A program made the translations under genes and the position numbers. This document shows positions 46,463-58,424 of a DNA stretch of 64,000 nt, in pieces; position 1 is the first letter of the stretch, and every line of letters starts with the position of its first letter. The stretch is taken from contig JAPTYO010000007.1 of the NCBI GenBank assembly GCA_036873135.1, positions 11,266,763-11,330,762 of the forward strand, in the 5' to 3' direction. Origin of the DNA: Clarkia xantiana subsp. parviflora. Its lineage: Eukaryota > Streptophyta > Magnoliopsida > Myrtales > Onagraceae. The notes below the pieces were generated by a model. The model was not told where the DNA came from and did no database searches. It saw only the letters and a program-made list of their open reading frames with translations.

Positions 46463-49400
46463 CTATTTCTTCTTCTTTGATCCCCCGACTTTAGATTTTT
46501 TGCTATTAGCTTCTTTAGCCTTGCTCTGTGGAGCTTCCTGCAAAAGCATTATACAATACCACCCACCATTACAAACTACAAAATCAGTAAAACTGTTCTC
46601 TGCAGTTTATAATCACATCCAGCACGATAAACAAGACAGGACATTCAAATATCTTATTCCCAACTGAATGAACAAGTAGATGTTAATAGGATCAGATCAG
46701 CTATGGAGTGTCACCAATGTTTTCAGCCCATTTGCCAAAGCCAGCAACATCTAAATTGGCAGGTTGGTGTGCTTCAATCCCAACTCAACAGTTGGGAAGA
46801 GCCCCATAATCCTAGCCTGAGAATGGCTACACACTTGCGCTGGTTGCATTTGCATCATAGACCTGATTTTTCCCAGTTTGGGTGTTTGTAGAATGCATTT
46901 GCTTCCCTGTCACGTTGAAATGACAGTTGCCAATCAGGTCACAACTCCTGATTGGTCTAACAAATGCAGCAAGTAATTTTCAATATTACTGCACATGCCA
47001 TAGCTCCAAGAAAAATAACCCAAGTAAATTACTACTAAAGCAACAAGTATTTAGGGCATGATAATATATCAATAACTGGTCAATTCTATACACATAAACG
47101 GAATCTATAGATGAAAGCTCTAAGATAAGTACCTTTCTTTTAATGGGTTCAGATGGTTTAGGAGTTGGCTTAAAGAAGGACTCCAATCTGCGGAAAACCA
47201 AAGTCAGGATAATTAATACTCAACAACAAAGAATTTCAACTTGTTTCTTCATTTATTCAAGCCTTACCGTCCTTGAGATGACTTCTTCTTTGCTGCTTTA
47301 ATTTTTTCTATCGCCTATTACAAAAGAAAAGCAAAAATAGAATAATGGAGCTCAGTTTGTAAAAAGAAAATAGTAATATTCCTTAATGTCAATGCAGAAG
47401 CTTTCCATAAGGTCGTACCTTTGTCACCCTGTCGCTGTTGAACCCATTATCATTCACCAGGAAGGAGATTAACCCCTAAAAAGAGATTAAAGTAATTCAA
47501 AACGTGCAGACTTTTGACAAAGTGGGATGAGAAATCAGAGTGAGAGAATAACTCACCTCTTCATCGGGATTGGTCCACTTAAGCTCAGGTTGATCTGCCT
47601 CAGTAAAGACACTAGGTTCCTTGAAAAGTCTACGGGCCTCCTTATATGGCCAATCCTCAGCTATCTGATATCTATCAAAAATTTATAATCAAGTACAAAT
47701 CCAAACTAGCTTTCTGCTCAAGGATAAGCTAGATGAATCATTAATCATATCAAAATTGCACCAAGGAAGCATTACAAATAAAAAAATAATTGGATACCTT
47801 TCTTTGTTGATATTTTCTATTATATTTTCTATGGAGCCATGCTGGCGGATGAGCTTCAGAGCAGTTAATCCTCCAATACCTGTCCAGGCAGGAACTACAT
47901 GAATATAGATATTGTTGTTCCTATGCAGATACAACTAATATTTCCCAGATGAGGAAAAAAATGAAAAACTATAAGAATGTAAGTAAGATGGCTATATAAA
48001 TACTCCTCTGTACCTCGAATACTATCACAGTAATCACATCCAGAGAGGATACACAAGTCTATGAACTGATCCATACTCAAATTCAACTCCTCCAAGACCT
48101 GAATAAAACAAGGGTGATATTATACAAACAGAAATAAGGGTGATAGTATATAAACAAAAACATAGCCATTAATAGTAAAGTCAATTTAATACCTTAGCAA
48201 CGTCAAATTCCATGACTGGGATTTTTCTCGAACTTGGATCCATAAGATGGCGGAGAAATTTGGGAGCACCAAAAGTCAGAGAATCCATATCCTCGGAAGC
48301 AACGGCATACACCTAAATAGAATTTTTTTAAAAGCCAACCTCAAAGGCTCAAACCATTGCTTGTAATAATTTATTTTGGCCGAATTGCAAGTAACAAATT
48401 TAAAATTCACTATAAGAACATAGCAAAACATGAGTAGTTGAGAACACTAAAGCACTGAACTGCATACCTTCCCTTCTTTACAAAGTGCAGCACACTGTGC
48501 CTCGGCCTCTGAAGGAGCCTACAATATAAGCAGACAACAAGATAAGTGTAGCCTATAATAACAAAAAGATATGTGTAGCCAACAAAAAACAACAAGATAA
48601 GTGCAAGCAATAAGAACAGCAACATGAAGGGAACATATTCTGAATCGGAATATCATGCTACCTCAACCACTGGTACACCCATGAGCCTGAGAAGCTTTTG
48701 GCAGTCCTCGTTGTGTTGCTTTGTCACCTACGAAAATATTGAATTTTAGAACATTGGTAGTAAACAGATGCCATCTAGTACAGACCTCCTCTTATTGCAT
48801 GGCAGATATGTATAGTAAAAAGACAGTAAGCAGTAGAAATTTGGAGGAAACAAAAAAATAAACCGTACCTTCACCGTTCTTTTACTGAACTTTTCTATGT
48901 CTTCCTTATTGTCAGCCTGCAGACGAAAATAACTATGAAAAAAGTCTATACGGTAGCAAATAAAGGAACATGAACTTGGACAGTACAAAGAAAGAAAGAT
49001 GCTGACCGCAATGGCTTCTGCCAAACCTTCAGTGGCATCTTCTCTCTTTGCGTAACTGCATCATTAACAAATTTGAGGTAGTTTCACATCCAGGCAATAC
49101 CTAACTTATAAAGAACATAGAGACGAGACTAATTTTTCGCATTCAAGTACCGTTTGGCAAGTTCTTGCTTTTTCATTTCAGGAGGCTTCCCATCGAATAC
49201 ATAGCTGCATTAGAAAATATTTTATCTAAATTAACTTCAACATGTAATGCATTAAGATTAAACCGAAATGTACAAAGGTGGTCGCTTTTTTCCTCTAATG
49301 TGATACTGCATAGCCTTAAGCATTAAAAAGTAATAAACACTAAGGTGATGAAAAAATTACACTGGCTTTATTCCAGCTTCCAAGAGCCTAATTGTTCGAT

Positions 49401-49908
49401 TGAACATCCCTTGCAGATGACTACAGCAAAATCAGAATCAAAAGAGACACCAATTAGCAAATAATACACATCAACGAGATTACAACAGCCAACCAAAAAG
49501 CTCTCTATTTGCAAAAGAGGGAACTTTTCTGGAAAATATACAAAACCTGGTGACTTCACCAGCCTCGTTCGTCAGCATTTCAGTTCCAGTCCTTCCCACC
49601 ACAATCTACACTCACTACATTCAAATTAAACTCCAACAAAAAATTGAAAAAAAGTCGAGACAGAAAAAGTAAAATAAAAAGGCATAGAGGACGGACAAGG
49701 AACTGGTAGATACTCATGCTGGCATCAATGGCAATTTTCCGACCGAAGTAACTCTCGAATTTCTGCTCCTTCATGGCCTTTGGGGCGTTGTCCGCGAGCA
49801 GCTTCGTTAAACCCTACCAAACCAATGAAGTTAAGTGACAAGAAAGATCAATCAAACTGAAGGTATCAGGATAATGACAACAGACAGAGATGTTACCTTG
49901 ATGCCCAT
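46463..49908 (-). CDS. FEN1: Flap endonuclease 1
   Basis: Seventeen exons on the minus strand join to 383 aa, the same length as Arabidopsis FEN1: 49897-49908, 49697-49813, 49547-49605, 49361-49420, 49151-49204, 49007-49055, 48869-48916, 48662-48727, 48468-48518, 48193-48312, 48014-48098, 47798-47879, 47557-47671, 47419-47475, 47268-47314, 47133-47187 and 46463-46537. Exon 1 encodes only MGIK. Active-site acidic residues are visible: D34 in AIDASM, D87 in VFDGKPP, the glutamates of APSEAEAQ, the aspartates of SEDMDSL and those of [14 protein letters not shown]-binding PIP box (QGRLESFF) and a lysine-rich C-terminal tail ([13 protein letters not shown]) follow. FEN1 removes 5' flaps during Okazaki fragment maturation and long-patch repair in the nucleus. 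No key residue is missing. It is head to head with the UCH gene. Confidence 0.97.
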
Positions 49909-51149
49909 TTCTAAACTTCAGCGATGAAGTAGAGTTTCCGGGGAACGATTCTTCTTTCTTAGGTTTCAGATAGTCCCTTGCGTTCTCTCCTTCTCCTCCC
50001 TCCAGTTCCCGCCTCAGACTGTAGACCTTTTGATACGGTTGGGCCTTCTGTCCACCTCAATGGGCCTAAAACAATATTTCAGCCGTTTGGTGAGAAGAGA
50101 ATCATCTCCAATATGTGGGCCCGTGCTCAGAAAATCATACAGACACTCTCGTCGCTACTGCTGAGAAGAGAAGAGAAGAAGATTATTCTTCTTGCTTCCC
50201 AAAATAATCTCAAACTCTCTCCACCCTCTAAATCCCTCCCTCATAAATTATTGATTTTGTCCAGTTACCGAGTATCTCCTCTCTTCCAACTGCTACCGTC
50301 AGACCTCGTCTTCGTCGGCCATCTCCTGGTATCCTCATCTTCTCTCTGTACAGTCAGCCTTCTGTATGTTTTTGAGAGGCATCTTCAATCAATTTTCCTG
50401 AGAAAAAAAAAAATAAAAAATTTGAACTCGCTCAATCATGATCCGCTAGACCTAATCATGGTTCTGTAACTGTCACTTGAGTATTTCTTATGTTTGATTG
50501 ACTTGATCTTTGTGAGGTATATTGCTTAAAGAAAAGTTGTTTAATTGAAAGTATTCTGCTAAACTCTAGTTCTGCTGTTTCTTGTTTAAAATCAAGTAAG
50601 GAAACATCCGTATCTTGCACTTTTTTTGTTGCAATTTAGTGCGCATCCTGCTAATTCAATACCCTTTCGGAAGGATTAGGTAGACATAGAACGTGGATTG
50701 GATTTATTAAGTATAATTATGATTTTAATTATTTCTTCTCTATTTCAGTGAATAAGAGTGGACCTTAATACTTGTTGTGGTTAAGCTTGTCTTCCCAAGT
50801 CTGCCAATTGCATTTTCGTTGTAGTTACTTGTACTTGTAGACTTGTAGTTCAGCTTCAAAATTAAAGTTACAGTCTGTCATTTTATTTAGTGGGAAGTAT
50901 AGATGGGAAGTTCATGTATTTATGGACACAAAATACATGTAATATCATGTCTGAATATTTGCATGTACGGTTTACTATTTTGGTTATTTGCCCCACTTTT
51001 GTAAATGAGTTAGCATCGTCTTGGTGCATTACTAATGACATATTAACCTTGGCATTCAAAAAAAGAAAATCAGTTTGTGGAAGAAAAAGATGTACACTTG
51101 TGAACACATTGCCCTGATCTTGCATTTTTCCTTTCTTGCAGCTTCCATC
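49909..51149. promoter_or_regulatory. Bidirectional promoter of FEN1 and UCH; UCH leader intron
   Basis: The two divergent coding starts are 1.24 kb apart, but most of this is the UCH leader. A non-coding first exon appears to end at 50328, and an intron (GTATCC at 50329 to TGCAG at 51141) precedes the UCH ATG. This leaves only a few hundred bp, C/T-rich near 49980-50330, for a shared promoter. A 163-codon open frame here (49978-50469) has no domain and covers the leader. Confidence 0.55.
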
Positions 51150-54100
51150 ATGTCTTGGTGCACAATTGAGTCTGACCCTGGTAAGTTTTCGATAGTGACC
51201 CCCTTTTTTTGTTTTGCATCAGCATTGGGGTAAGTATTATTCTTATTATTAGTATATTATTGTTGGTCTTGGTTTTTCAGTGTCTGTGCTGTATTCTGTT
51301 TTTCAGTGACCCAATTAAAGAATTAGCCCCTATTTTTGCATCTGCATAACTAGCCACCACTTTTTCTCTCATCACTTCTACAGTTTCTATTTCTTATTTC
51401 TGTTTCTCTGACTTATTAACTTCATTTAAATTTTCCCCGCTGTTGAAGTTGGTAGGCGTTCTCATTGTAATCATATATGGTGTTTTAACTTCAGTCTTCT
51501 TCTCAGAAAGGCTACAAGATGTTACTTTTCTATATACTACTTAGATGGGATTTAGTTGATTCTCTACTTCATAAAGAGAGAGCATCTCTTTAAGCATTCT
51601 ACCTAGAGCTCATTATACATTTGTAACAAAAAGTTGTAAATGTAGCTTCATGGTTTTTTAGGCTCATTACTAGTAAACTTGCCATTCAGTCCTGTTCAGC
51701 ATTTATTTATGTTCTAATAGTTATCAGTTTCTGGAAATGCCCTTTGCTGATTTATACCAGATTAGGTTGTCAAACAACTAATCTTATGTAAAACAACTAA
51801 CAAACTAGCTATCTTATGTGACCATTCACTATGCACTTCATTTTTTTTTAAAGTTCTATTATTTCCATTTTATGACGGACTAGGCAGTATTTATCAAACA
51901 AAAACATTCTTGTTTCATGGATCCTAGTATCCATTTTGATGAGAGCCAGTCAACCATCAACTCGAGGTAGTATATCCTTTTGTTCTCTCAAGTTCCAAAA
52001 TAAGCATTTTTCAGCATCAACTTTTGCTGTGGCTCTTTAAGGAGCAGATTACTAATATGCAAATAATCCATTTGCAAGCCAAACAATCCAGTAAGTTTCT
52101 GGCTTTCTAGCTGTAATAAACAAGTTGAACCTGCACTGTGGCAAGTCTGTAGAAACTTTCGTTCTACTTCCAAGGCAATAATACATCTTTAGAGTTTAAT
52201 GATCCCATTGTTGAGTCAAATAAAAATACCGTTCCGGTTAGAGGCAAAGGAGGGAATAGTGATCATAATGTATTTCGAAAGGTATTTCCTGCAAAGTCCA
52301 CATGAATAGCGAAGTGTGAATACAATGCTTTTTATACATAGCTACTTAATCCTCGAAACAATCTTCTAAGTTCCATAGTCCTCTAAAGGGCACCCACGAG
52401 GTCACTCTACTGAAAATAAACATTTGAAGATTTGTTTTTGTTTTCCTTGATTACTGTGCTGTATAATTTCCTAATCTGTTGATGCCCTTAGTTAATCTCA
52501 CCGTATAAATTTCTGTATTTATATTAGTTAACTGTCTATGTCATAAATCTGATATATGGTCTGACTTGTGATTTAGGTGTCTTCACTGAACTTATACAGC
52601 AGATGCAAGTAAAGGGCGTGCAGGTAGGTTCTTTTGACCAAAAAAAGGGATAGGCAAGAATTTTACGGATCATAAGAAAAGGTTATGTCCAGTAATACAC
52701 CTAACGAATAGTAAATAAATAAGAAAAATGATTATATAGTGGATAGGCTGCAAGCTACCTTTTCTAATCGAATACTTAGCTGATAATTGGCCTTTGATGC
52801 CTTGGGATATCTATACAGGTGGAAGAATTGTATTCGCTGGACCCTGAATCCTTGAACAATCTCAGGTTTGCCCTTTTCCTCGAGCCCCTAACAATCTGCC
52901 CAGTTGTATATTTGAAGAACTCGCCTCTAGAGTTGTGCATTTTGATTATTTGTTACGGATACATTTGTGGGTTGCCGGGCTGAGTAGTGGCCCAGTAGAA
53001 TTTTAGAGTCTGGTTTCTTGCTGGTTAAGTTTAGGGTTTTAGTGAATAAGTTTAGAGAAGTCCTAAAATAGTTGAAGTCAGAAGTTTTGCCTTTCTGATT
53101 AACTTAGTTGAGAACTAATATTTCTTACCCATCTTTGCTTTGAATGCAGACCTGTATATGGATTGATCTTTCTCTTCAAATGGCGCCCCGGTGAGAAAGA
53201 TGACCGTCCTGTAATTAAGGAACCGAGCCCTAATTTGTTTTTTGCCAACCAGGTGTGCTCTTCAAGAACATCTACTTACTTTGTGCAGACACTTGTTTAG
53301 GCATGATTCTTAAACATGTTTACTCCAAGTTTTGGGACACATCTTTTTTGACTATGCAACAAGTACCAAAATGTTAGTAATTAGTCATTCTGTTAATTTC
53401 ACCCAAATTTCCGTCCAATATTGATGTGGCAGTGTCACTTACCCTAAACGGGTGACACGTGGCCAAAAAGTATATTATTTTGTCCATCTTTATTCTTCAT
53501 TTTCATATGTTCTTCATCTCCAAACTTAGATTAGATTTATTATTTTTTATTTCTAAATCAATCGAGCTTGAACTCAGCAGCATCCTTTTGATCTTTACTA
53601 GCATTTTAAAATTTTTCTTTTGAAGATGGAGAATGATGAACACACGCCATGTCACTTTTCGTCAATTCCATTAGTCAATCTGACCAAATAATAACATTTT
53701 GAAACATGTACTAAAGTTGGCCTAAAAAAACTTGTACTAAAAATTACAAGTTTATATGTAATTAAATCTACTTGTCATTTGTTTTCAGGTAATTAACAAT
53801 GCTTGTGCGACCCAAGCCATCTTATCCATCCTCTTGAACAGCCCAGAAGTGGATATTGGCCCCGAACTTTCAAAGCTGAAAGATTTCACAAAAAACTTCC
53901 CTTCAGAACTCAAAGGCTTGGCTATCAACAACAGTGATGCCATTCGTTCAGCCCACAACAGCTTTGCTCGACCCGAACCCTTCATCCCAGAAGAGCAAAA
54001 AACAGCAGGTAAAGATGATGATGTCTACCATTTCATAAGCTACATACCCGTGGACGGAGTACTGTACGAGCTAGACGGTTTGAAGGAGGGCCCCATCAGC

Positions 54101-54553
54101 CTCGGGCAGTGTGGGTCCGGGGATGACATGGACTGGCTACAGATGGTGCAGCCCGTGATCCAGGAAAGGATCGAGAAGTACTCAATGAGCGAGATCAGGT
54201 TCAATCTGATGGCTGTGATTAAAAACAGGAAGGAGATTTATACGGCCGAGCTTAAAGAGCTGCAGAAGAAACGGGAGAGGATCTTGCAGCAGCTGCAAAC
54301 CGAGCGGGTGGTTGATAACAGTAGTTATGATTCGCTGAACAAGTCCTTGTCTGAGGTGAACGCTGGTATTGAGAGCGCTACTGAGAAGATCTTGATTGAG
54401 GAAGAGAAGTTCAAGAAATGGAGGACGGAGAATATCAGGAGGAAGCATAATTACATACCCTTTTTATTCAACTTTCTCAAGCTTCTTGCAGAGAAGAAGC
54501 AGTTGAAACCCCTTATTGAGAAGGCTAAGCAGAAAGCAAACAGCTCCAGATGA
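51150..54553 (+). CDS. Ubiquitin C-terminal hydrolase, UCH37/UCHL5 type
   Basis: Five coding exons join to 330 aa: 51150-51180, 52577-52623, 52819-52865, 53150-53252 and 53789-54553. The UCH catalytic fold runs from [15 protein letters not shown] to about residue 225. Gln76, Cys82 ([16 protein letters not shown]), His157 ([10 protein letters not shown]) and Asp172 (LYELDG) form the oxyanion and catalytic set at the spacing of human UCHL5. The C-terminal ULD/KEKE tail ([19 protein letters not shown]) is the segment that binds proteasomal RPN13 or INO80-type DEUBAD partners in homologues. It corresponds to Arabidopsis UCH1/UCH2; which one cannot be told. The protein looks complete and functional. 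Intron 1 (51181-52576) is long and holds nothing clear. Confidence 0.95.
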
Positions 54554-54827
54554 ATCCGGAAAAGTGCATCCTTTTTCTTTTTCCTTCTGTAGTAGTTGTT
54601 TCTTGAATCCCCTCACTGTTGTTGGGAATGTTTTGTCTTAACCGTCAAGATCTTGTCAGAATGTTTTGTCTTAATCTGGGATTTCTGCAATATGTAATTT
54701 TTTTTGGTTATATATATATTATGTCTGTGGATAATTGTTCGGTTAAACGTGCTTGCCTTGGGAGCAAAGACATCTTTGTTAGACATGTTTTGTAGGAAAA
54801 CTCCCTACTACTGCCACAATTTTAATA
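54554..54827. other. UCH 3' flank
   Basis: Presumed 3' UTR with T-rich and TATATATATT tracts before the fold-back element. Confidence 0.4.
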
Positions 54828-55598
54828 GGGGTTAAGAACCTATGAAAGGTCTGAACTATCACCCATGTTAACGGGAGAGGTCTGAAATTTAAAAAGTTAA
54901 TAACAGAGGTCTGAAATTTTTGTTTTGTTGATAACAGCGGTCTCCGTTAGTTTTTTCCGTTAAAACTAACGGAAGTTGGTCACATGCTTGGCATGTGTCC
55001 GGAAATAATTTTTTTTTTCCAAAAATGCCCTTCTATCAAGTGTGCCCCTCACATGCTTGGAGTGAAAAGACCAAAATGCCCTTGAAGCCACCACGGTACT
55101 CCGGCGACCACCAATCGTACTACGGCGACCACCACCGTACTCCGGCGACCACCACCAAGGCTCCGATTGGACCAAAATCGGAGCCACCGGCCCCGATTGA
55201 GCTCCGATCGGAGCTTTTTGGCTCCGATCGGAGCTTTTTTGCTGAGGTGGTGGCCGGAGTCGGGTCGCCGGAGCCGAGGTGGTGGTCGTCGGAGTCGAGG
55301 TGGTGGTCGCCGGAGTCGGGTGGCGGTGGCCGGAGTTGGGTGGCGGTGACCAGAGTCGGGTAGTTTTAATTTGACTTTAGGGGTAAAATTGTCATTTCAC
55401 ATTTACTTAAATAAAACAAAATATTAAAGGGGCAAAAATATCATTTCACACAATTCTGTTAAATTTAACCCTTAAAATGGACGGAAAACCTCAAATCAAC
55501 AAAATTGAAATTTCAGACCTCTGTTATTAACTCTTTAAATTTCAGACCTCTCCCGTTAAAATGGGTGATAGTTCAGACCTTTCATAGCTTCTTAACCC
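54828..55598. mobile_element. Mutator-like fold-back element with perfect 9-bp TSD
   Basis: ATTTTAATA is repeated at 54819-54827 and 55599-55607. The left end GGGGTTAAGAACCTATGAAAGG pairs with the right end CCTTTCATAGCTTCTTAACCC. The arms contain inverted GTTAACGGGAGAGGTCTGAA and AGAGGTCTGAAATTT blocks. The core (about 55080-55370) is GC-rich with repeated CCGGCGACCACC and GGTGG(T/C)(C/G)GCCGGAGTCG motifs. It is clearly related to the element at 16964-18155. It is non-coding. Confidence 0.88.
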
Positions 55599-56766
55599 AT
55601 TTTAATACCATACAAACCATTTGTAAATGTAATCTATATAGATATAGGTTAATTGCTAATTAACCCTATTTTATTTTTACATATATAACAAAGATCAATT
55701 ATCCTGATGAAATCTTCTCCCTTATCACATATTTTTGACTTAACAGGTTGCGACTTCTGAAAGGAGTAAGATCTTCCATGAAAGTTAACACACATTTTTT
55801 ATTAGCTAAGCAGAAGTCTCAGCATCAGCATGCTTTTTATTTACAAATGTAAAAAAACCCTACACATTTTTTAGTAGTTCAAAATCAGTTGCTTAAGAGA
55901 AGAGTCCAGTTTATAGTTCAAAAGCAATTCCATAGTTGATGCATCTGCAAAGTAACCACAATCAACCATCTCACAGCTTTGTTGTTAAGAAACCAGCGAA
56001 CTAGGATATTGTAACTTGTAAGGGCTGCTGCACCAGAAGTATCTCCAATATCAACCGGATCAAGTTTAGTGGAAAGATGTAAAAACCACATTTTTGTTAG
56101 GAAATACGTCGTATACATGTATGTTTCCAGGTTACATACATAAAGCTCTTAATTAAGGAATGTGTTTGGCTGGTCATCTCTCCCCTGGTTCCTTCTATCA
56201 TAATCTTTTGACTTTTTGTACAGAGAGTCCAAAATATGTCTCTTTGATGGAAAGATCAGCAAGTTTGCATTTTGCACAACTTTTTAGTTTTGAATCTCAA
56301 CGGCTTAAGAGGTTTATGATGTAAAAGGTTCAATTCAATGAAGTTACTTATGCTTCTAGCAAACGTTTCACTGAAGCAGTCTTGAAAAAGCCGACAACTG
56401 AATTCGACGCCCTATATAGTTCAGTTACTAGGAGAAGACAATTTATACAATATTTATTGGGTATATATTATTAATATTTGACATCCCCCCTAGAATAAAA
56501 TTAATCTATACTTTTATATTTTTTATATATGATATTCTTCCATTCACAAAATTCGAATCTGAAACCTCTAATAAGAGGAACAACTACAATATGTAATTCG
56601 ATTTATTTCCACCCAGCTATTGTATCAATAATAATTCCTTAAGAAAAAAAAAATCAATATACAAATCGCAGCTTCAACTACCAACGTGGCTTGGCCATGT
56701 CCTTCACCTCACATGAAGTCAAAGTTTCTAAAAAAAAAACAAAATTTCAAACAAAAATCGGGTCCC
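55599..56766. other. Intergenic between convergent UCH and RING genes, nothing recognised
   Basis: AT-rich DNA with short featureless open frames. It probably includes the RING gene 3' UTR near 56650-56766. Confidence 0.45.
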
Positions 56767-58424
56767 CTAAGCAGAAAACCATTTCCTTACTTTACCGATG
56801 TATCTTCTGCAAACAGGACATGTCTTGTTCTCTCCATCAAATATCCTGCAAAGATTGAACAGGATGGATTTACTTTAAGACCTAACTTAGTAGTAATACT
56901 CAGCTCCCAAATGAACTCAGCAGTTAGCACCTTCTTATTAACTCAAAAATCCTGATCAATCAATTGCGTAATTACCTCTGTGCACAATCGTAGCAAGTCG
57001 CGCAGTGCCCGCAGGGCACAAAGAAACAGTTCCTCTCTTCGTCGTAGCAAATTACACAAATTTTCCCATCGTACAGTTCTTCTGAGGAGCTGCTGGTTCC
57101 GGATTCGATGTCTTCTTCCTCATCATCACATGTTCCATAATTGATTGGATATGACTTTGCAGGCCTTAGTGGGTTAGTTTCTGTTGCCACTACTTCTTCC
57201 TCGCGTGTCTCACCTGATTCTCCCAGGTATCTCAGAATCATGAAGATTATCACCACAAGCAATGCTGCAATAGTATATATACAACCAAGTCAATCACCTG
57301 CTTGTTTTGGAATTGACCATTTTTCCCTCTCATATTCCAAAAGGAAATTGTTAAATTCCACATCGGGCCGAGTCAAACCCAATGGGCCAACATAGAGCAA
57401 CCATTTTCATAAGTGGGGTTCCATCCTAAAATCACGGCCCAATGTGGAATTTAACATGGTATAAGAGCCCGGTTCCGGTTGGCGGTGTTGGGTTGTTGTC
57501 CCCTTTGTTGGCTCCACGTACCAAGGTTACCGGGTCGGGCCTGGGCGTGAGAGTGGGGTTTGTTGAAATTAAGTCCCAACCCGTCCGGATTTGAAAAGCC
57601 GGTGTCTTAAAAAAGAGTCCTCATGGTGCGGGGATGTGTTGAAGTATCCTCCACCATGAGTCCCACACCGGTGGTGTGTTAATAATTAGAGCACTATATA
57701 AGCAAGTGGGCTAGCTCCTCGTATCACCAATTGGTTTTAGGATGGAACCCCACTTGTGAAAATGGTTGTTCTATGTTGGCCCATTGGGTTTGGATCGGCC
57801 CAATATGGAATTTAACAGAAATAAAGGTAATTTTAGTTCGTTTGAGTGCAACTGCTACATAACAGGGTGAAATTATCAGTTCTCAAAGCTTGCTACTGTC
57901 GATTAACATCAAAGATGCTATTTGAGAAAATTGCACTTTTTTTTTGCAAATGAGAAATTTGCACATTCAAGATCATGATATGTGTATGTTTAAACAATTG
58001 AATTTCCAGTTGATTTGTCTAGTCAGTGCATCCTATTATTCTAACCTAAGGATTTTAATCAGGTAAGCTTGGCAAAGTCTGAGTTTTCATTAGCAAGATC
58101 TACGGCCTTGCTTGAATACAAATATAGCTGTACAAGATTTGCAGAAAACTCACCTAAAACAACAATGTAGGTGACCAACCGTGCAATGAAATTAAACGCG
58201 AAGCACCACTCCTGAAATTAAGAAATCAATAAGACGACCATGCATTTGACAAGCCAGAATTGCTTGCAGTTGATCCCAGTAGATATACTTGATGCTAATG
58301 AGCAGCTACTACAGAAGCGATTCATCGAACAAGTCGAGGGTATTTATTTGCCACTTACCCCATCGCTGTCAGTTAGATTCAACTGCAAACGGAGATCGCT
58401 CCATCCATGTATTATGGAACACAT
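56767..58424 (-). CDS. Small membrane-anchored C-terminal RING-type E3 ligase
   Basis: Four exons on the minus strand join to 163 aa: 58359-58424, 58154-58211, 56976-57264 and 56767-56845. The start at 58424 is the first ATG after an in-frame stop. A hydrophobic segment (LVTYIVVLALLVVIIFMIL) at about residues 33-51 should anchor the protein. An acidic/Ser linker follows, then a RING near the C-terminus: CVICYDEERNCFFVPCGHC, CYDC and CPVC, ending VRKWFSA. The RING resembles the C-terminal RING of APD-type ligases but the protein is much shorter. It probably ubiquitinates substrates at an endomembrane; the target is unknown. The large intron (57265-58153) contains a TRIM element. Confidence 0.85.
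57349..57817 (+). mobile_element. TRIM retroelement with palindromic 5' LTR
   Basis: The 5-mer GAAAT flanks it (57344-57348 and 57818-57822). The 5' unit 57349-57456 begins TGTTAAATTCCACAT and ends ATGTGGAATTTAACA, followed at once by primer site TGGTATAAGAGC (57457-57468). The 3' LTR is about 57637-57817, with ACTATATAAGC as a TATA-like box, and ends ATATGGAATTTAACA. The first 83 bp of the element are the inverse complement of the last 83 bp, so the 5' LTR carries an inverted copy of its own 3' end. It encodes nothing, as expected for TRIMs. It lies in an intron of the RING gene. Confidence 0.85.

Noticed and set aside
49978..50469. 163-codon plus-strand open frame
   Set aside because: It lies over the FEN1/UCH promoter and UCH leader, has no domain and is low in complexity; UCH has a well-supported start at 51150.
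51988..52173. Antisense 61-codon frame in UCH intron 1, considered as a retroelement pol fragment
   Set aside because: No recognisable pol motif; kept as unexplained intronic sequence.
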